A stretch of 41,766 nt of DNA from Ramlibacter sp. (GCF_028292805.1 NZ_JAQGLS010000153.1:1-41766), one strand, 5' to 3'; positions 17,817 through 26,132 are shown, counted from the first letter of the stretch. A program made the numbers and translations. The notes: a model not told the origin generated them from the sequence alone.

Positions 17817-18611
17817 TCAGCCTTTGAAGACCGGTGCCCGCTTCTCGAGGAAGGCGGCCACCGCCTCGCGGTGGTCGTCGGTCTGGTGCGACAACGCCTG
17901 GAACGAGGCTGCCATCTCCAGCAGGGTGTCCAGGCGGGTGTGCATGGCTTCGCGCAGCAGCCGCTTGGTCAGGCGCACGGCATGCGGCGGATTGGCGGCG
18001 ATCTTCGCGGCCAGTTCGTTGGCAGTTTCCAGCAGCTTGTCGGCCGCCACCACGCGCGACACCAGGCCCCAATCGGCCGCTTGCTGCGCCCCGATCACGT
18101 CCCCGGTGAACGACAGCTCGCTGGCGCGCGACAGGCCGATCAGGCGCGGCAGCAGCCAGGCACCGCCGTCGCCGGGGATGATGCCCAGCTTGACGAAGCT
18201 CTCGGCGAACTTGGCGTGCTCCGAGGCGATACGGATATCGCACATGCAGGCCAGGTCCATGCCGGCGCCGATCGCCGCGCCGTTGACGGCGGCGATCACC
18301 GGCACTTCGAGGTTGAACAGGGCCAGGGGCAGGCGCTGGATGCCGGTGCGGTACTCCTGCCGGATCTGCATGCCGCCAATGCTGCCGTTGGCCTGCCGCT
18401 CCATGTCCTTGATGTCGCCGCCAGAGGAGAACGCGGTGCCCGCGCCGGTGAGGATCACCGCGCGCACGCTGCGGTCGTTGTGGATGCGCTCGATCGCCTC
18501 GATGAAGTCGGCCACCGCGGTGTTGCCGGTCAGCGGGTTGCGGCGAGCCGGCTCGTTCATGGTCAGGGTGACCACGGGGCCGTTCTGTTGGTAGAGGAGG
18601 AAGTTAGGCAT
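17817..18611 (-). CDS. Enoyl-CoA hydratase / isomerase family protein
   Basis: 264 residues from MPNFLLYQQNG. Crotonase-fold features: GAGTAFSSGGDIKDM (oxyanion-hole GGD), PVIAAVNGAAIGAGMDLACMCDIRIAS (second oxyanion hole), and FVKLGIIPGDGGAWLLPRLIG, whose Gly-Asp near the usual catalytic Glu position differs from the standard E in many hydratases. It ends EKRAPVFKG. Members hydrate 2-enoyl-CoA or isomerise it; the exact reaction cannot be fixed. The frame continues upstream to 18737, but the family N-terminus begins at 18611. It is divergent from the acyl-CoA dehydrogenase operon across a 469-base intergenic region. Confidence 0.92.
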   Translation of the reverse strand: MPNFLLYQQNGPVVTLTMNEPARRNPLTGNTAVADFIEAIERIHNDRSVRAVILTGAGTAFSSGGDIKDMERQANGSIGGMQIRQEYRTGIQRLPLALFNLEVPVIAAVNGAAIGAGMDLACMCDIRIASEHAKFAESFVKLGIIPGDGGAWLLPRLIGLSRASELSFTGDVIGAQQAADWGLVSRVVAADKLLETANELAAKIAANPPHAVRLTKRLLREAMHTRLDTLLEMAASFQALSHQTDDHREAVAAFLEKRAPVFKG

Positions 18612-18664
18612 GGGCGGGAGACTAGGGTGCGCGACTGCAAATGTCCAATAGCGAATCGCCGTGC

Positions 18665-18777
18665 TCCGATATCTCTTGCGTATCGCACGAGCTAGGTGAA
18701 AACCCGCGGGCGCGCTGAGCAATGGCGTCATGCTCACAGCGATCCGGCATCGCCCACCCTTGATTGACTACCGGACC
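18665..18777 (+). repeat. Diverged direct repeat, copy 1
   Basis: Shares with 18942-19050 the ordered blocks GGTGAAAACCCG (18694), AGCGATCCGGCATCGCC (about 18737-18754) and a following GATTGACTACCGGAC block. Within it GCGAT-CCGGC-ATCGC is a 5-bp inverted repeat with a 5-base spacer, operator-like. Confidence 0.55.
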
Positions 18778-18941
18778 GTGCTGATCGCCCCTCCTGTCCT
18801 GCGCCGCATGGCAAGACACCTGGAGACTGCATGAAGCCCGCGCTGGGACACTTGGGGGACCCAAGGCGTTCCGCAAGATCGACACGCGCGATGCCGCCAC
18901 CTGGGCATCGGTGATCTTCGCGAGGAAGATCTCGCTGCTTT

Positions 18942-19050
18942 GATACTCCGCGGCTATCGGCGGATCCAGGTGGAAACCCGTCGCTGCTCTGCAGTCGGGT
19001 GGTTGACCGTAGCGATCCGGTATCGCCGGACCCAGATTAAATATTGGACG
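18942..19050 (+). repeat. Diverged direct repeat, copy 2
   Basis: Contains GGTGGAAACCCG (about 18969-18980), AGCGATCCGGTATCGCC (about 19011-19027) and ATTAAATATTGGAC, aligning with copy 1. The inverted repeat GCGAT-CCGGT-ATCGC lies about 55 bases before the dehydrogenase ATG, a suitable place for an operator. Confidence 0.55.
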
Positions 19051-19080
19051 CCTGGCGCTATCCGCTCCTATGCTCGCCGA

Positions 19081-20238
19081 ATGAGGCAACTGCTGTCCGC
19101 TTTCCGCTACGCCGCGTTGCCCCAGGCAACGCAGGCTTTCCGCGCCGAAGTGCGCGAGTTTCTGCGCGCTTCATGGGAGCCGGCCCCGCCGCAGCTGCGC
19201 GCGCGCTCCTGGATGGGATTCGACGCGGGCTTCAGCCGCAAGCTGGCCGAGCGCGGCTGGGTCGGCGTGACCTTGCCCAAGGAATACGGCGGCGCCAGCA
19301 TGGACGCCTTCTCGCGCTTCGTGCTGGTCGAGGAGTTGCTGGCCGCCGGCGCGCCGGTCTCGGCCCACTGGATCGCCGACCGCCAGAGCGGCCCGCTGAT
19401 CAACAAGTTCGGCACCGAGGCGCAGCGCCGCTTCTACCTGCCGAAAATCTGCGCGGCGCAAGCTTTCTTTTGCATCGGCATGAGCGAGCCCAACGCCGGC
19501 TCCGATCTGGCCAGCGTCGGCACCCGCGCGACGAAGTGCGAAGGCGGCTGGAAGCTCAACGGCCGCAAGATCTGGACGACCAACGCGCACCACTGCCGCT
19601 ACATGATCGCGCTGGTGCGCTCCTCGGGCGATCCGGCCGACCGGCAGCAGGGCTTGTCGCAGTTCATCGTCGAGCTGGCGCTGCCCGGGGTGACGGTGCG
19701 GCCGATCACCGATCTGGCCGGCGACGCCCACTTCAACGAGGTGTTCTTCGACGACGTGCTGCTGGCCGACGATGCGCTGGTGGGCGAGGAAGGCAGCGGC
19801 TGGATGCAGGTCAACGCCGAACTGGCGTTCGAGCGCAGCGGCCCCGAGCGCATCTACTCCAGCATCGTGCTGCTGGAGCACTGGATCGCCTGCCTGCGCC
19901 GCGGCGGCAACGGTGCGCGGCACGTGGAAACCGTCGGCCGCTTCGCCACCCACCTGGCCACGCTGCGCAACATGTCGGTCGCCGTCACCGCCCGGCTGGT
20001 GGCGGGCGAAAGTCCGATCGTCGAGGCGGCGCTGGTCAAGGACATCGGCACCACCTTCGAGCAGGAGATCCCGACGCTGATCGCCGATGCGATCGGGGCC
20101 GACCCGGGCGCCGACCTCGACGCCGAGCTGCTGGCCACGGTGTTTTACCTGGCCCAGGTCGCGCCCACCTTCTCGCTGCGCGGGGGCACCCGCGAGATTC
20201 TGCGCGGCATGATCGCCCGCGGGCTCGGACTGCGCTGA
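19081..20238 (+). CDS. Acyl-CoA dehydrogenase
   Basis: 385 residues from MRQLLSAFRYAALPQ. FAD-dependent acyl-CoA dehydrogenase: N-terminal helices (FRAEVREFLRASW), ERGWVGVTLPKEYGGASMD, the flavin-binding loop FFCIGMSEPNAGSDLASVGT, then KLNGRKIWTTNAH. A late LRGGTREILRGMIARGLGL corresponds to the flavin-contacting segment. It catalyses alpha,beta-dehydrogenation of an acyl-CoA and passes electrons to ETF. It starts a plus-strand operon with a second dehydrogenase 9 bases downstream, two Bug receptors and a CoA-transferase. Paired unlike dehydrogenases are typical of heterotetrameric enzymes for unusual substrates (such as steroid side chains or dicarboxylates); which applies here is unknown. 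Confidence 0.93.
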   Translation: MRQLLSAFRYAALPQATQAFRAEVREFLRASWEPAPPQLRARSWMGFDAGFSRKLAERGWVGVTLPKEYGGASMDAFSRFVLVEELLAAGAPVSAHWIADRQSGPLINKFGTEAQRRFYLPKICAAQAFFCIGMSEPNAGSDLASVGTRATKCEGGWKLNGRKIWTTNAHHCRYMIALVRSSGDPADRQQGLSQFIVELALPGVTVRPITDLAGDAHFNEVFFDDVLLADDALVGEEGSGWMQVNAELAFERSGPERIYSSIVLLEHWIACLRRGGNGARHVETVGRFATHLATLRNMSVAVTARLVAGESPIVEAALVKDIGTTFEQEIPTLIADAIGADPGADLDAELLATVFYLAQVAPTFSLRGGTREILRGMIARGLGLR

Positions 20239-20247
20239 AGGATCCCC

Positions 20248-21225
20248 ATGTTTGCAGAAGCCATCGAAGACATCCTGCGCGACCGCTGTACCCCCGCCGT
20301 GGTCCGCGCCATCGAAGCCGGAGGCTCGCCCGCCGCCTTGTGGGAAGCCCTGGCCGGTGCCGGCTTCCTCGACCTGTTGACGCCGGAGGACAGCGGCGGC
20401 GCCGGCCTGCCGCTGGCCGAGCTGTTTCCGGTGCTGGCGCACTTCGGCCGTTACGCCGTGCCGGTGCCGGTGGCGCAGTCCATCGCCGCCCGCGCCTTGG
20501 TCGCCGAAGGCGTGGCTTTGCCGCAAGGGCTGCTGACCATCGCGCCCGCGTTCCAGCGCGACGCAGGCGGCGGCATCCGTTGCCCGCTGGTGCCGTTCGG
20601 CGCGATCGCCGAGCACGTGCTGGCGGCGGACGGCAAGCGGCTGGTGCTGCTGTCGTGCGCTCGCGCGCGGCGCAGCCCCGCCGGCATCGCGCATACCCAG
20701 CTGGCCAGCCTGGCCTGGACCGACGCCGCTGCGGCGGAACCCGTCGCCGGCGACGCGGCGGCGCTGGCGCCGCTGGCGGCCGCGGTGCATGCCGCGCTGC
20801 TGGCCGGTGCGATGACGCGGGTGTTCGAGATGACCTTGCAGTACTGCAACGAACGCTCGCAGTTCGGCAAGTCGCTGGGCAAGTTCCAGGCGGTGCAGCA
20901 CCAGCTGAGCGTGATGGCCGAACAGGTCGTCGCCGCTTCGATCGCCGCCGAAGCGGCGTTCCAGACCGACGCGCGCACGCCGCGGCTGCTGCCCGCAGCG
21001 ATCGCCAAGGCCCGCACCAGCGAAGCCGCACCGGGCGTGGCCAACACGGCCCACGCGCTGCACGGCGCCATCGGCGTCACCGGGGAATACGACCTGCAGC
21101 TGCTGACGCGCCGGCTGCACGAATGGCGCCTGGCTCACGGGTCCGAGGGCCACTGGCACCGCATCGTCGGCGAGCAGGTCCTGGCCACCGACACCACCCT
21201 GGCCCAATTCGTGCGCGCCGCCTGA
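20248..21225 (+). CDS. Acyl-CoA dehydrogenase, second subunit-like
   Basis: 325 residues, shorter than the usual 380 and with a weakly conserved middle domain (the flavin loop of the first gene is not evident). The C-terminal helical domain is clear: YCNERSQFGKSLGKFQAVQHQ, the signature R-x-QFG...Q-H-xL, and AHALHGAIGVTGEYDLQ. This fits the degenerate partner of an alpha2beta2 acyl-CoA dehydrogenase, with the preceding gene as the other subunit. The two are 9 bases apart, so co-translated. Confidence 0.9.
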   Translation: MFAEAIEDILRDRCTPAVVRAIEAGGSPAALWEALAGAGFLDLLTPEDSGGAGLPLAELFPVLAHFGRYAVPVPVAQSIAARALVAEGVALPQGLLTIAPAFQRDAGGGIRCPLVPFGAIAEHVLAADGKRLVLLSCARARRSPAGIAHTQLASLAWTDAAAAEPVAGDAAALAPLAAAVHAALLAGAMTRVFEMTLQYCNERSQFGKSLGKFQAVQHQLSVMAEQVVAASIAAEAAFQTDARTPRLLPAAIAKARTSEAAPGVANTAHALHGAIGVTGEYDLQLLTRRLHEWRLAHGSEGHWHRIVGEQVLATDTTLAQFVRAA

Positions 21226-21254
21226 ATCCAGAACCACAAAGGAGACACTCTTTC

Positions 21255-22229
21255 ATGAACCGCAACCGCTTCCTGCTTGCCGCCGCCGCAATCGCCGCCT
21301 GCGCCGTCCTCCCTGCCGGCAGCGCGCTGGCGCAGGACTTCCCCAGCCGGCCGATCCGGTTCATCGTGCCGTTCGCGCCGGGCAGCGGCACCGACACCTC
21401 GGCCCGCTACTTCGGCCGCAAGCTGACCGAGCTGACGGGCCAGCCGGTGGTGGTGGACAACAAGCCGGGCGCCAACGGCTTCATCGCGGTGCAGGCCGTG
21501 CTGGCCGCGCCGGCCGACGGCTATACCGTGTTCGTCGGCAGCAATTCGACGCTGGCCGTCAACGTGGCGCTGTTTCGCAAGCTGCCGTACAACCCGCAGG
21601 CCGACTTCGCGCCGCTGAGCATGATGATGCGCGCGCCCGTCGTCGTCGTGGTGCCGCCGCAGTCTCCGTTCAAGACGCTGCCCGACCTGATCGCCGCCGC
21701 CAAGGCCAGGCCCGGCAAGCTCAATCACGGCGGCGGCTCGGCCGGCTACCAGCTGATGAACGAGTCGCTGAACGAGCGCGCCGGGCTGGACATCGTGAAC
21801 GTGCCGTTCAAGGGCGCCTCCGACGCGTTGGCCGCCGTCGCCTCCGGCACGGTGGACCTCGCCTTCGCCGACATCACCGCTTCCACCGAGCTGGTCAAGG
21901 CCGGCAAGATCCGCGCGCTGGCCGTCGCTTCCAGCCGCCGCGCCGCGGCCTTGCCCGATGTGCCGCACATGGGTGAAGCCGGGTTGCCTGGCTACGGCGC
22001 CTACGTCTGGGTCGGCGCCATGGTGCCGGCCAAGACGCCAAAGGCCGAAACCGACAAGCTGGCCACCCTGCTGGGACAGATCGAGCGCCTGCCCGAGACC
22101 AAGGCTTTCTACGAGAAGCTCGGCGCCGAAACCATGAACGGCGGCGCCGAGGAAATGCGCAAGTTCCAGGCCGAGGAGATCGAGCTGTGGAAACGCATCG
22201 CCGTCAAGGCGAAGGTGCAGCAGGAATGA
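21255..22229 (+). CDS. Bug-family (TctC) solute-binding protein
   Basis: 324 residues. Signal peptide (MNRNRFLLAAAAIAACAVLP, cut after ALA) followed by FPSRPIRFIVPFAPGSGTD and PGANGFIAVQAV, PADGYTVFVGSNSTLAVN: the standard Bug receptor fold that binds carboxylates and related small molecules in the periplasm. AAAGGAG lies 10 bases before the ATG. Bug proteins normally serve tripartite tricarboxylate transporters, yet no TctA/TctB membrane subunits are in the window. The stop overlaps an ATG of the next gene. Confidence 0.93.
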   Translation: MNRNRFLLAAAAIAACAVLPAGSALAQDFPSRPIRFIVPFAPGSGTDTSARYFGRKLTELTGQPVVVDNKPGANGFIAVQAVLAAPADGYTVFVGSNSTLAVNVALFRKLPYNPQADFAPLSMMMRAPVVVVVPPQSPFKTLPDLIAAAKARPGKLNHGGGSAGYQLMNESLNERAGLDIVNVPFKGASDALAAVASGTVDLAFADITASTELVKAGKIRALAVASSRRAAALPDVPHMGEAGLPGYGAYVWVGAMVPAKTPKAETDKLATLLGQIERLPETKAFYEKLGAETMNGGAEEMRKFQAEEIELWKRIAVKAKVQQE

Positions 22230-22255
22230 ACGACAACCACCAGCAGGAGACAAGC

Positions 22256-23242
22256 ATGCAAGCCACACAATTGACTCGCCGGCTGGCCTTCGCGGCCGTG
22301 GCCGCCACCTTCGGCGTTGCCGCCGCACCCGTCTTGGCGCAGGCCGCGTGGCCGACCAAGCCGATCACCATGGTCGTGCCGTTCCCGCCGGGCGGGCCGA
22401 CCGATCTGGTGGCGCGCGTGCTGGCCCAAAAGCTGGGCGAGCAACTCGGCCAGAACGTGCTCGTCGACAACAAGGGCGGCGCCAACGGCAACATCGGCGC
22501 GATGGCCGTGGCGCGCGCGCCGGCCGACGGCTACACCATCCTGTACAACACCTCGTCGATCACGCTCAGCCCCGCGCTGTACAAGAGTCTTTCGTACAGC
22601 GTGGAGAAGGACTTCGCGCCGGTGGCCCTGACGGCCGTGGTGCCGCTGGCGCTGGTGGTGCATCCCGGCATTCCGGCCAACACCGTCAAGGAGTTCGTCG
22701 CCTACGCCAAGGCGAACCCGGGCAAGCTGACCTACGGCTCCGCCGGCAACGGCAACGTGACCCACCTGGGGGCCTTCCAGTTCGCGCAGGCCAACGGCAT
22801 CGAGGCCGTGCACGCGCCGTTCAAGGGCAGCGCGCCGGCCGACGTGGCGCTGGTCGCCGGCGACATCCAGTTCATGACCGACACCATCAATTCGGTGATG
22901 GGCTTCGTCAAGGACAAGCGCCTGAAGCTGCTGGCGGTGACCAGTTCCAGACGCATGTCGCTGTTCCCCGACGTGCCGACGCTGGCCGAGTCCGGCATGC
23001 CCGGCTTCGAGGTCGGCGCCTGGCAGGGCGTGATGGTGCCGGCGGCCACGCCCAAGCCCATCGTGGAGCGGCTCAGCGCCGAGATCAACAAGGCGCTGCA
23101 AAGCGCCCACGTGCGCGCCAGCCTGGCGGTCCAGGGCGCCGAGCCGCTGGGCTCCACGCCGGCCGAATACGGCGCCTACGTGAAGAAGGAACTGGCTCGC
23201 TGGGCGCAGGTGGTCAAGGCCTCCGGCGTCACGATCGAATAA
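22256..23242 (+). CDS. Bug-family (TctC) solute-binding protein
   Basis: 328 residues from MQATQLTRRLAFAAVAAT, preceded by AGGAGACAAGC. An in-frame ATG at 22226 overlaps the previous stop as ATGA and is an alternative start. Signal peptide ends at VLAQA. Diagnostic segments: WPTKPITMVVPFPPGGPTDL, KGGANGNIGAMAVARAPADG, AGDIQFMTDTINSVM and the C-terminal LAVQGAEPLGSTPAEY. It is a second, clearly divergent Bug receptor in tandem, so the cluster may sample more than one ligand. Confidence 0.92.
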   Translation: MQATQLTRRLAFAAVAATFGVAAAPVLAQAAWPTKPITMVVPFPPGGPTDLVARVLAQKLGEQLGQNVLVDNKGGANGNIGAMAVARAPADGYTILYNTSSITLSPALYKSLSYSVEKDFAPVALTAVVPLALVVHPGIPANTVKEFVAYAKANPGKLTYGSAGNGNVTHLGAFQFAQANGIEAVHAPFKGSAPADVALVAGDIQFMTDTINSVMGFVKDKRLKLLAVTSSRRMSLFPDVPTLAESGMPGFEVGAWQGVMVPAATPKPIVERLSAEINKALQSAHVRASLAVQGAEPLGSTPAEYGAYVKKELARWAQVVKASGVTIE

Positions 23243-23245
23243 GCC

Positions 23246-24397
23246 GTGCTGCCGTTGCAAGGCATCCGCGTCATCGACCTGAGCGCGGTGGTGCTCGGCC
23301 CTTACGCCAGCCAGAACCTGGCCGACTACGGCGCCGACGTGATCAAGGTGGAGCCGCCGGAAGGCGACTCCACACGCCACACCGGGCCGAGCACGGAAGT
23401 CGGCATGGGCGCGATCTTCCTGGGCGTGAACCGGGGCAAGCGCAGCATCGTGCTGGACTTGAAGCGCCCCGCGGCGCGCGAGGCATTGCTCCGGCTGGTC
23501 GACACCGCCGACGTGCTGATGCACAGCATCCGGCCGCAAAAGCTGGCCGCCATCGGGCTGGACCCGCAGGCGCTGATGGCGCGCAACCCGCGGCTGGTCT
23601 ACGTCGGTCTGCACGGCTTCGGCGAAGCCGGCCCGTACCGCGGCCGACCGGCCTACGACGACATCATCCAGGGCATGTCAGGCAGCGCCGCCTTGATGGA
23701 GCGCCAGACCGGCCAGCCCCAGTACTTCCCGACGATTGCTGCCGACAAGACCTGCGGCCTGGTCGCCACCCACGCCATCCTGGCGGCGTTGTTCGCGCGC
23801 GAACGCACGGGGCAGGGCAGCTATGTCGAAGTGCCGATGTTCGAAACCATGGCGGCCTTCAACCTGGTGGAGCACTGGTACGGCCACCACTTCGATCCGC
23901 CGCAGGCCGGCTGCGGCTATCCGCGCCTGTTCGCGCCGCACCGCAAGCCGTATCGCACCACCGACGGCTTCCTGTGCGTGATGCCGTACACCGACGCCCA
24001 CTGGCGGCGCTTCTTCACCGAGGCCGGACGCGCCGATGCCGCCGCGGACGCGCGCTTTGCCAGCATGGCTGAACGCACGCACAACATCGACGCGCTGTAC
24101 CGGCTGGCCGCGGAGATCCTCGCCACGCGCAGCACCGCCGACTGGGTCCAGACCTGCGAGCGGCTGGAGATCCCGGCCGCGCGCGTGAATCGGCTGGAAG
24201 ACCTGGAGCAGGACCCGCACCTGCAAGCCACCGGGTTCTTTCGCACCATCGAAGACCCGGCGATGGGGACACTGCGCTTTCCCGGCCCGCCGATGCGGAT
24301 CGACCGCCAGCCGCTGCCGGTGCGCATGGCGCCGCGGCTGGGGGAACACACAGCCGAACTGCTGCGCGAAATCGGCGCCGTCCAGGAGACACCATGA
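23246..24397 (+). CDS. CaiB/BaiF CoA-transferase family protein
   Basis: 383 residues from a GTG start 3 bases after the previous stop. Family III CoA-transferase: GIRVIDLSAVVLGPYASQNL, ADYGADVIKVEPPEGD (the catalytic Asp is expected in the later YVGLHGFGEAGPYRGRPAYD stretch), ERTGQGSYVEVPMFETM. It transfers CoA between carboxylic acids and would activate the imported substrate for the adjacent acyl-CoA dehydrogenases. Confidence 0.93.
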   Translation: MLPLQGIRVIDLSAVVLGPYASQNLADYGADVIKVEPPEGDSTRHTGPSTEVGMGAIFLGVNRGKRSIVLDLKRPAAREALLRLVDTADVLMHSIRPQKLAAIGLDPQALMARNPRLVYVGLHGFGEAGPYRGRPAYDDIIQGMSGSAALMERQTGQPQYFPTIAADKTCGLVATHAILAALFARERTGQGSYVEVPMFETMAAFNLVEHWYGHHFDPPQAGCGYPRLFAPHRKPYRTTDGFLCVMPYTDAHWRRFFTEAGRADAAADARFASMAERTHNIDALYRLAAEILATRSTADWVQTCERLEIPAARVNRLEDLEQDPHLQATGFFRTIEDPAMGTLRFPGPPMRIDRQPLPVRMAPRLGEHTAELLREIGAVQETP

Positions 24398-24490
24398 ACA
24401 GCTACGGGCTACCGCGTGCAGGAGATCGCCTTGGACGATCCGGACCACGCCAATTCGCCGGTGGTCGCGTTCCTGCTGCAGCCGGTCTGA
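24394..24490 (+). pseudogene. Small gene remnant, one-base frameshift
   Basis: After CAGGAGACACC an ATG at 24394 starts MNSYG; deleting one G lets it continue as YRVQEIALDDPDHANSP and VVAFLLQPV to the TGA at 24488-24490, a 31-residue peptide. It sits directly behind the CoA-transferase with a good ribosome site. Most likely the stub of a deleted gene; I do not recognise the family. Confidence 0.35.
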
Positions 24491-24506
24491 CCCAAGGAGA
24501 ACCGCC

Positions 24507-25519
24507 GTGCGATCGAATCTTTCCCGCTGGGCCGGCGCCTGGCTCGCGGCGTCCTTGCTGGTTTCAGTCGCCGCACAAGCCCAGGCCCCGGCCGCCTGGC
24601 CCGCCAAGCCGATCCGCTTGCTGGTCGGCTCGCCGCCCGGCGGCCCCTCCGACATCGTCACCCGGCTGTTCGGCGAGCACCTGGCGCAGCGGCTGAAGCA
24701 ATCGGTGGTGGTGGAGAACCGCCCCGGCGTCGGCAACAGCCTGGCGGCCGGCGTGGTGGCCAAGGCGGAGCCTGACGGCTACACGCTCGTGATCAGCCCG
24801 GACACCGTGGTCACCACCAATCCGCTGGTCTACAAGCAGCTGAACTTCGATGCCCGCACGGAGCTGGTCAACGTCAGCGTGCTGGCCAGCTTCACCCAGA
24901 TGCTGGTATGCGGCAGCGGGCGCAACATCACCAGCGTGGCGGAACTGGTTGCGCGCGCAAAGTCAGGCCAGCTCACCTACGCCTCCGGCGGGGCGGCGGT
25001 GCCAGGCCACCTGGCGGCCGAGATGTTCCTGCAAAGCTCGAGGAGGAGGAGAGAGGAGGAGGAGGAAGGGGTGTGAAGATGGTGCACGTGCCGTACCGCG
25101 GCCCGGCCCCAGCGACGCTGGGCGTGCTGGCGGGCGATGCCGACTGCGGCTTCCTGGCCACGCCCACGGTGCTGCCGCACGTCAAGGCCGGCAAGCTGAC
25201 GGCGCTGGCGGTGTCGTCGGTGCAGCCGTCGCCGCTGGCGCCGCAAGTGCCGACGCTGGCCACGGCCCTGGGCCAGCCGACCCTGGACATCAGCTTCAAG
25301 CTGGTGCTGCAGGCGCCCAAGCGCACGCCGGCGCCGATCGTGGCCGAACTCGAGCGCGCGGCCCGCGAGATCATGCGCAAGCCCGAAGTGCGCGCGCGGC
25401 TGCAAGCCGCCGACCTGGTCGCCATCGGCAGCAGCCACGCCGATGTCCAAGCCGCGATGAAAGCCGAGACGGCGCGTTGGGAGCCGCTGGTCAGGCGGCT
25501 AGCCATCAAGCTGGAGTGA
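24507..25519 (+). pseudogene. Third Bug-family (TctC) receptor gene, disrupted by an AGG-rich repeat
   Basis: GTG at 24507 with AAGGAGA upstream opens a normal Bug receptor: signal peptide, WPAKPIRLLVGSPPGGPSD, PEPDGYTLVIS-like PDGYTLVISPD. It reads correctly to AEMFLQSS, then enters an imperfect AGG repeat (25038-25070) that encodes SRRRREEEEEGV and hits a TGA at 25074-25076. The rest of the protein (VKMVHVPYRGPAPATLG to LAIKLE) continues in another frame to 25519. Normal homologues would go from LQS directly to the VKMVHVPYRG part, so the repeat is inserted and breaks the frame. All else looks intact, which suggests a recent event, a slippage-prone switch or an assembly error. Confidence 0.85.
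25038..25070 (+). repeat. Purine-only AGG/GAG repeat inside the third Bug gene
   Basis: A 33-base stretch consisting almost wholly of AGG and GAG triplets with small interruptions (AGAG, GAAG). Its length modulo 3 sets whether the downstream half of the gene is in frame. Confidence 0.8.
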
Positions 25520-25576
25520 AGCGGGTTACGCCGCTTCCCTAGACGGCTACGCCAATCACCTAAGAACCGGCGTGAG

Positions 25577-25623
25577 GTAGGAACACTCCTACAGGGTTGC
25601 TGCGGCCCTCCGGCTGCCCGGAG
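25577..25623 (+). other. Tandem perfect hairpins (possible structured RNA or processing site)
   Basis: Two hairpins in series: GTAGGA-ACAC-TCCTAC at 25577-25592 and CTCCGG-CTGC-CCGGAG at 25608-25623. They lie in the 112-base gap after the broken Bug gene, directly before the next ORF. No T tract follows either, so simple termination is not supported. Confidence 0.45.
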
Positions 25624-25631
25624 TCTGCCCT

Positions 25632-26069
25632 TTGCGCCAAGTGTCTCGTTGCTTCCCGTTCCGCTTTCGCTGCGCCGCCAGCCGCAAGGTGGCCAGCGCA
25701 TTGCGCAGCGGCACGCCGGATGGCGCCGGCCCGGCGCCGACGCAAGTGGTCGAGCGGGTCAGCACGGCGGCCAAGGGTTACCACGTTGCCGCCTATGCCT
25801 GCGAGACGCACCTGGGCAGCGGCCGCTACAGCGCCTTCTACAAAGTCTGCGACGGCGCGCCGGGGGACTACTGGGCCGCCCACTGCCTGCTCAAGGGCGT
25901 GACGCACGGCGCCCATTCCAGCGCCACGGCGGCCCTGGTGGCGGCCGACGGCCTGGCCCACCTGGCCATCGGCAACCTGCCCAGCCTGGAGCGGCTGCGC
26001 GACTGGGACCCGGTTCGCCTGTTCCGCCTGTCGGGCCTCGACCAGTGGCCCCGGCCGCTGCCGGCCTGA
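25632..26069 (+). CDS. Hypothetical protein
   Basis: Up to 145 residues. The start is uncertain: TTG at 25632 or GTG at 25641 are the available codons, and codon use looks coding only from about TQVVERVSTAAKGYHVAAYA onward. The body YACETHLGSGRYSAFYKVCD and APGDYWAAHCLLKG looks like a compact alpha/beta domain with a C-terminal helix; no named family is recognised. The upstream pair of hairpins may influence expression. It has no obvious partner; the next gene is separated by 63 bases on the same strand. Confidence 0.6.
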   Translation: MRQVSRCFPFRFRCAASRKVASALRSGTPDGAGPAPTQVVERVSTAAKGYHVAAYACETHLGSGRYSAFYKVCDGAPGDYWAAHCLLKGVTHGAHSSATAALVAADGLAHLAIGNLPSLERLRDWDPVRLFRLSGLDQWPRPLPA

Positions 26070-26132
26070 CGCCACCGCTTTTCGCCCGCCGGCGGCGCTT
26101 GCCGGCTGCACGCCGCAGAAAGCAGAAACAAC

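Larger units (their letters stand above)
18612..19080. promoter_or_regulatory. Long divergent intergenic region
   Basis: 469 bases between the enoyl-CoA hydratase start and the acyl-CoA dehydrogenase start. It holds two diverged copies of a roughly 110-base block (18665-18777 and 18942-19050), each with GCGAT-N5-ATCGC, and a perfect hairpin GATCTTC-GCGAG-GAAGATC at 18913-18931. An ATG at 18831 with GGAG upstream opens a 27-codon ORF, too short to support. No long coding frame with recognisable content was found. It probably carries both divergent promoters. Confidence 0.5.

Noticed and set aside
18622-19089. A 155-codon ORF on the minus strand of the divergent region
   Set aside because: Its apparent internal similarity to the extended N-terminus of the hydratase frame reflects the DNA repeat, not protein homology; no ribosome site.
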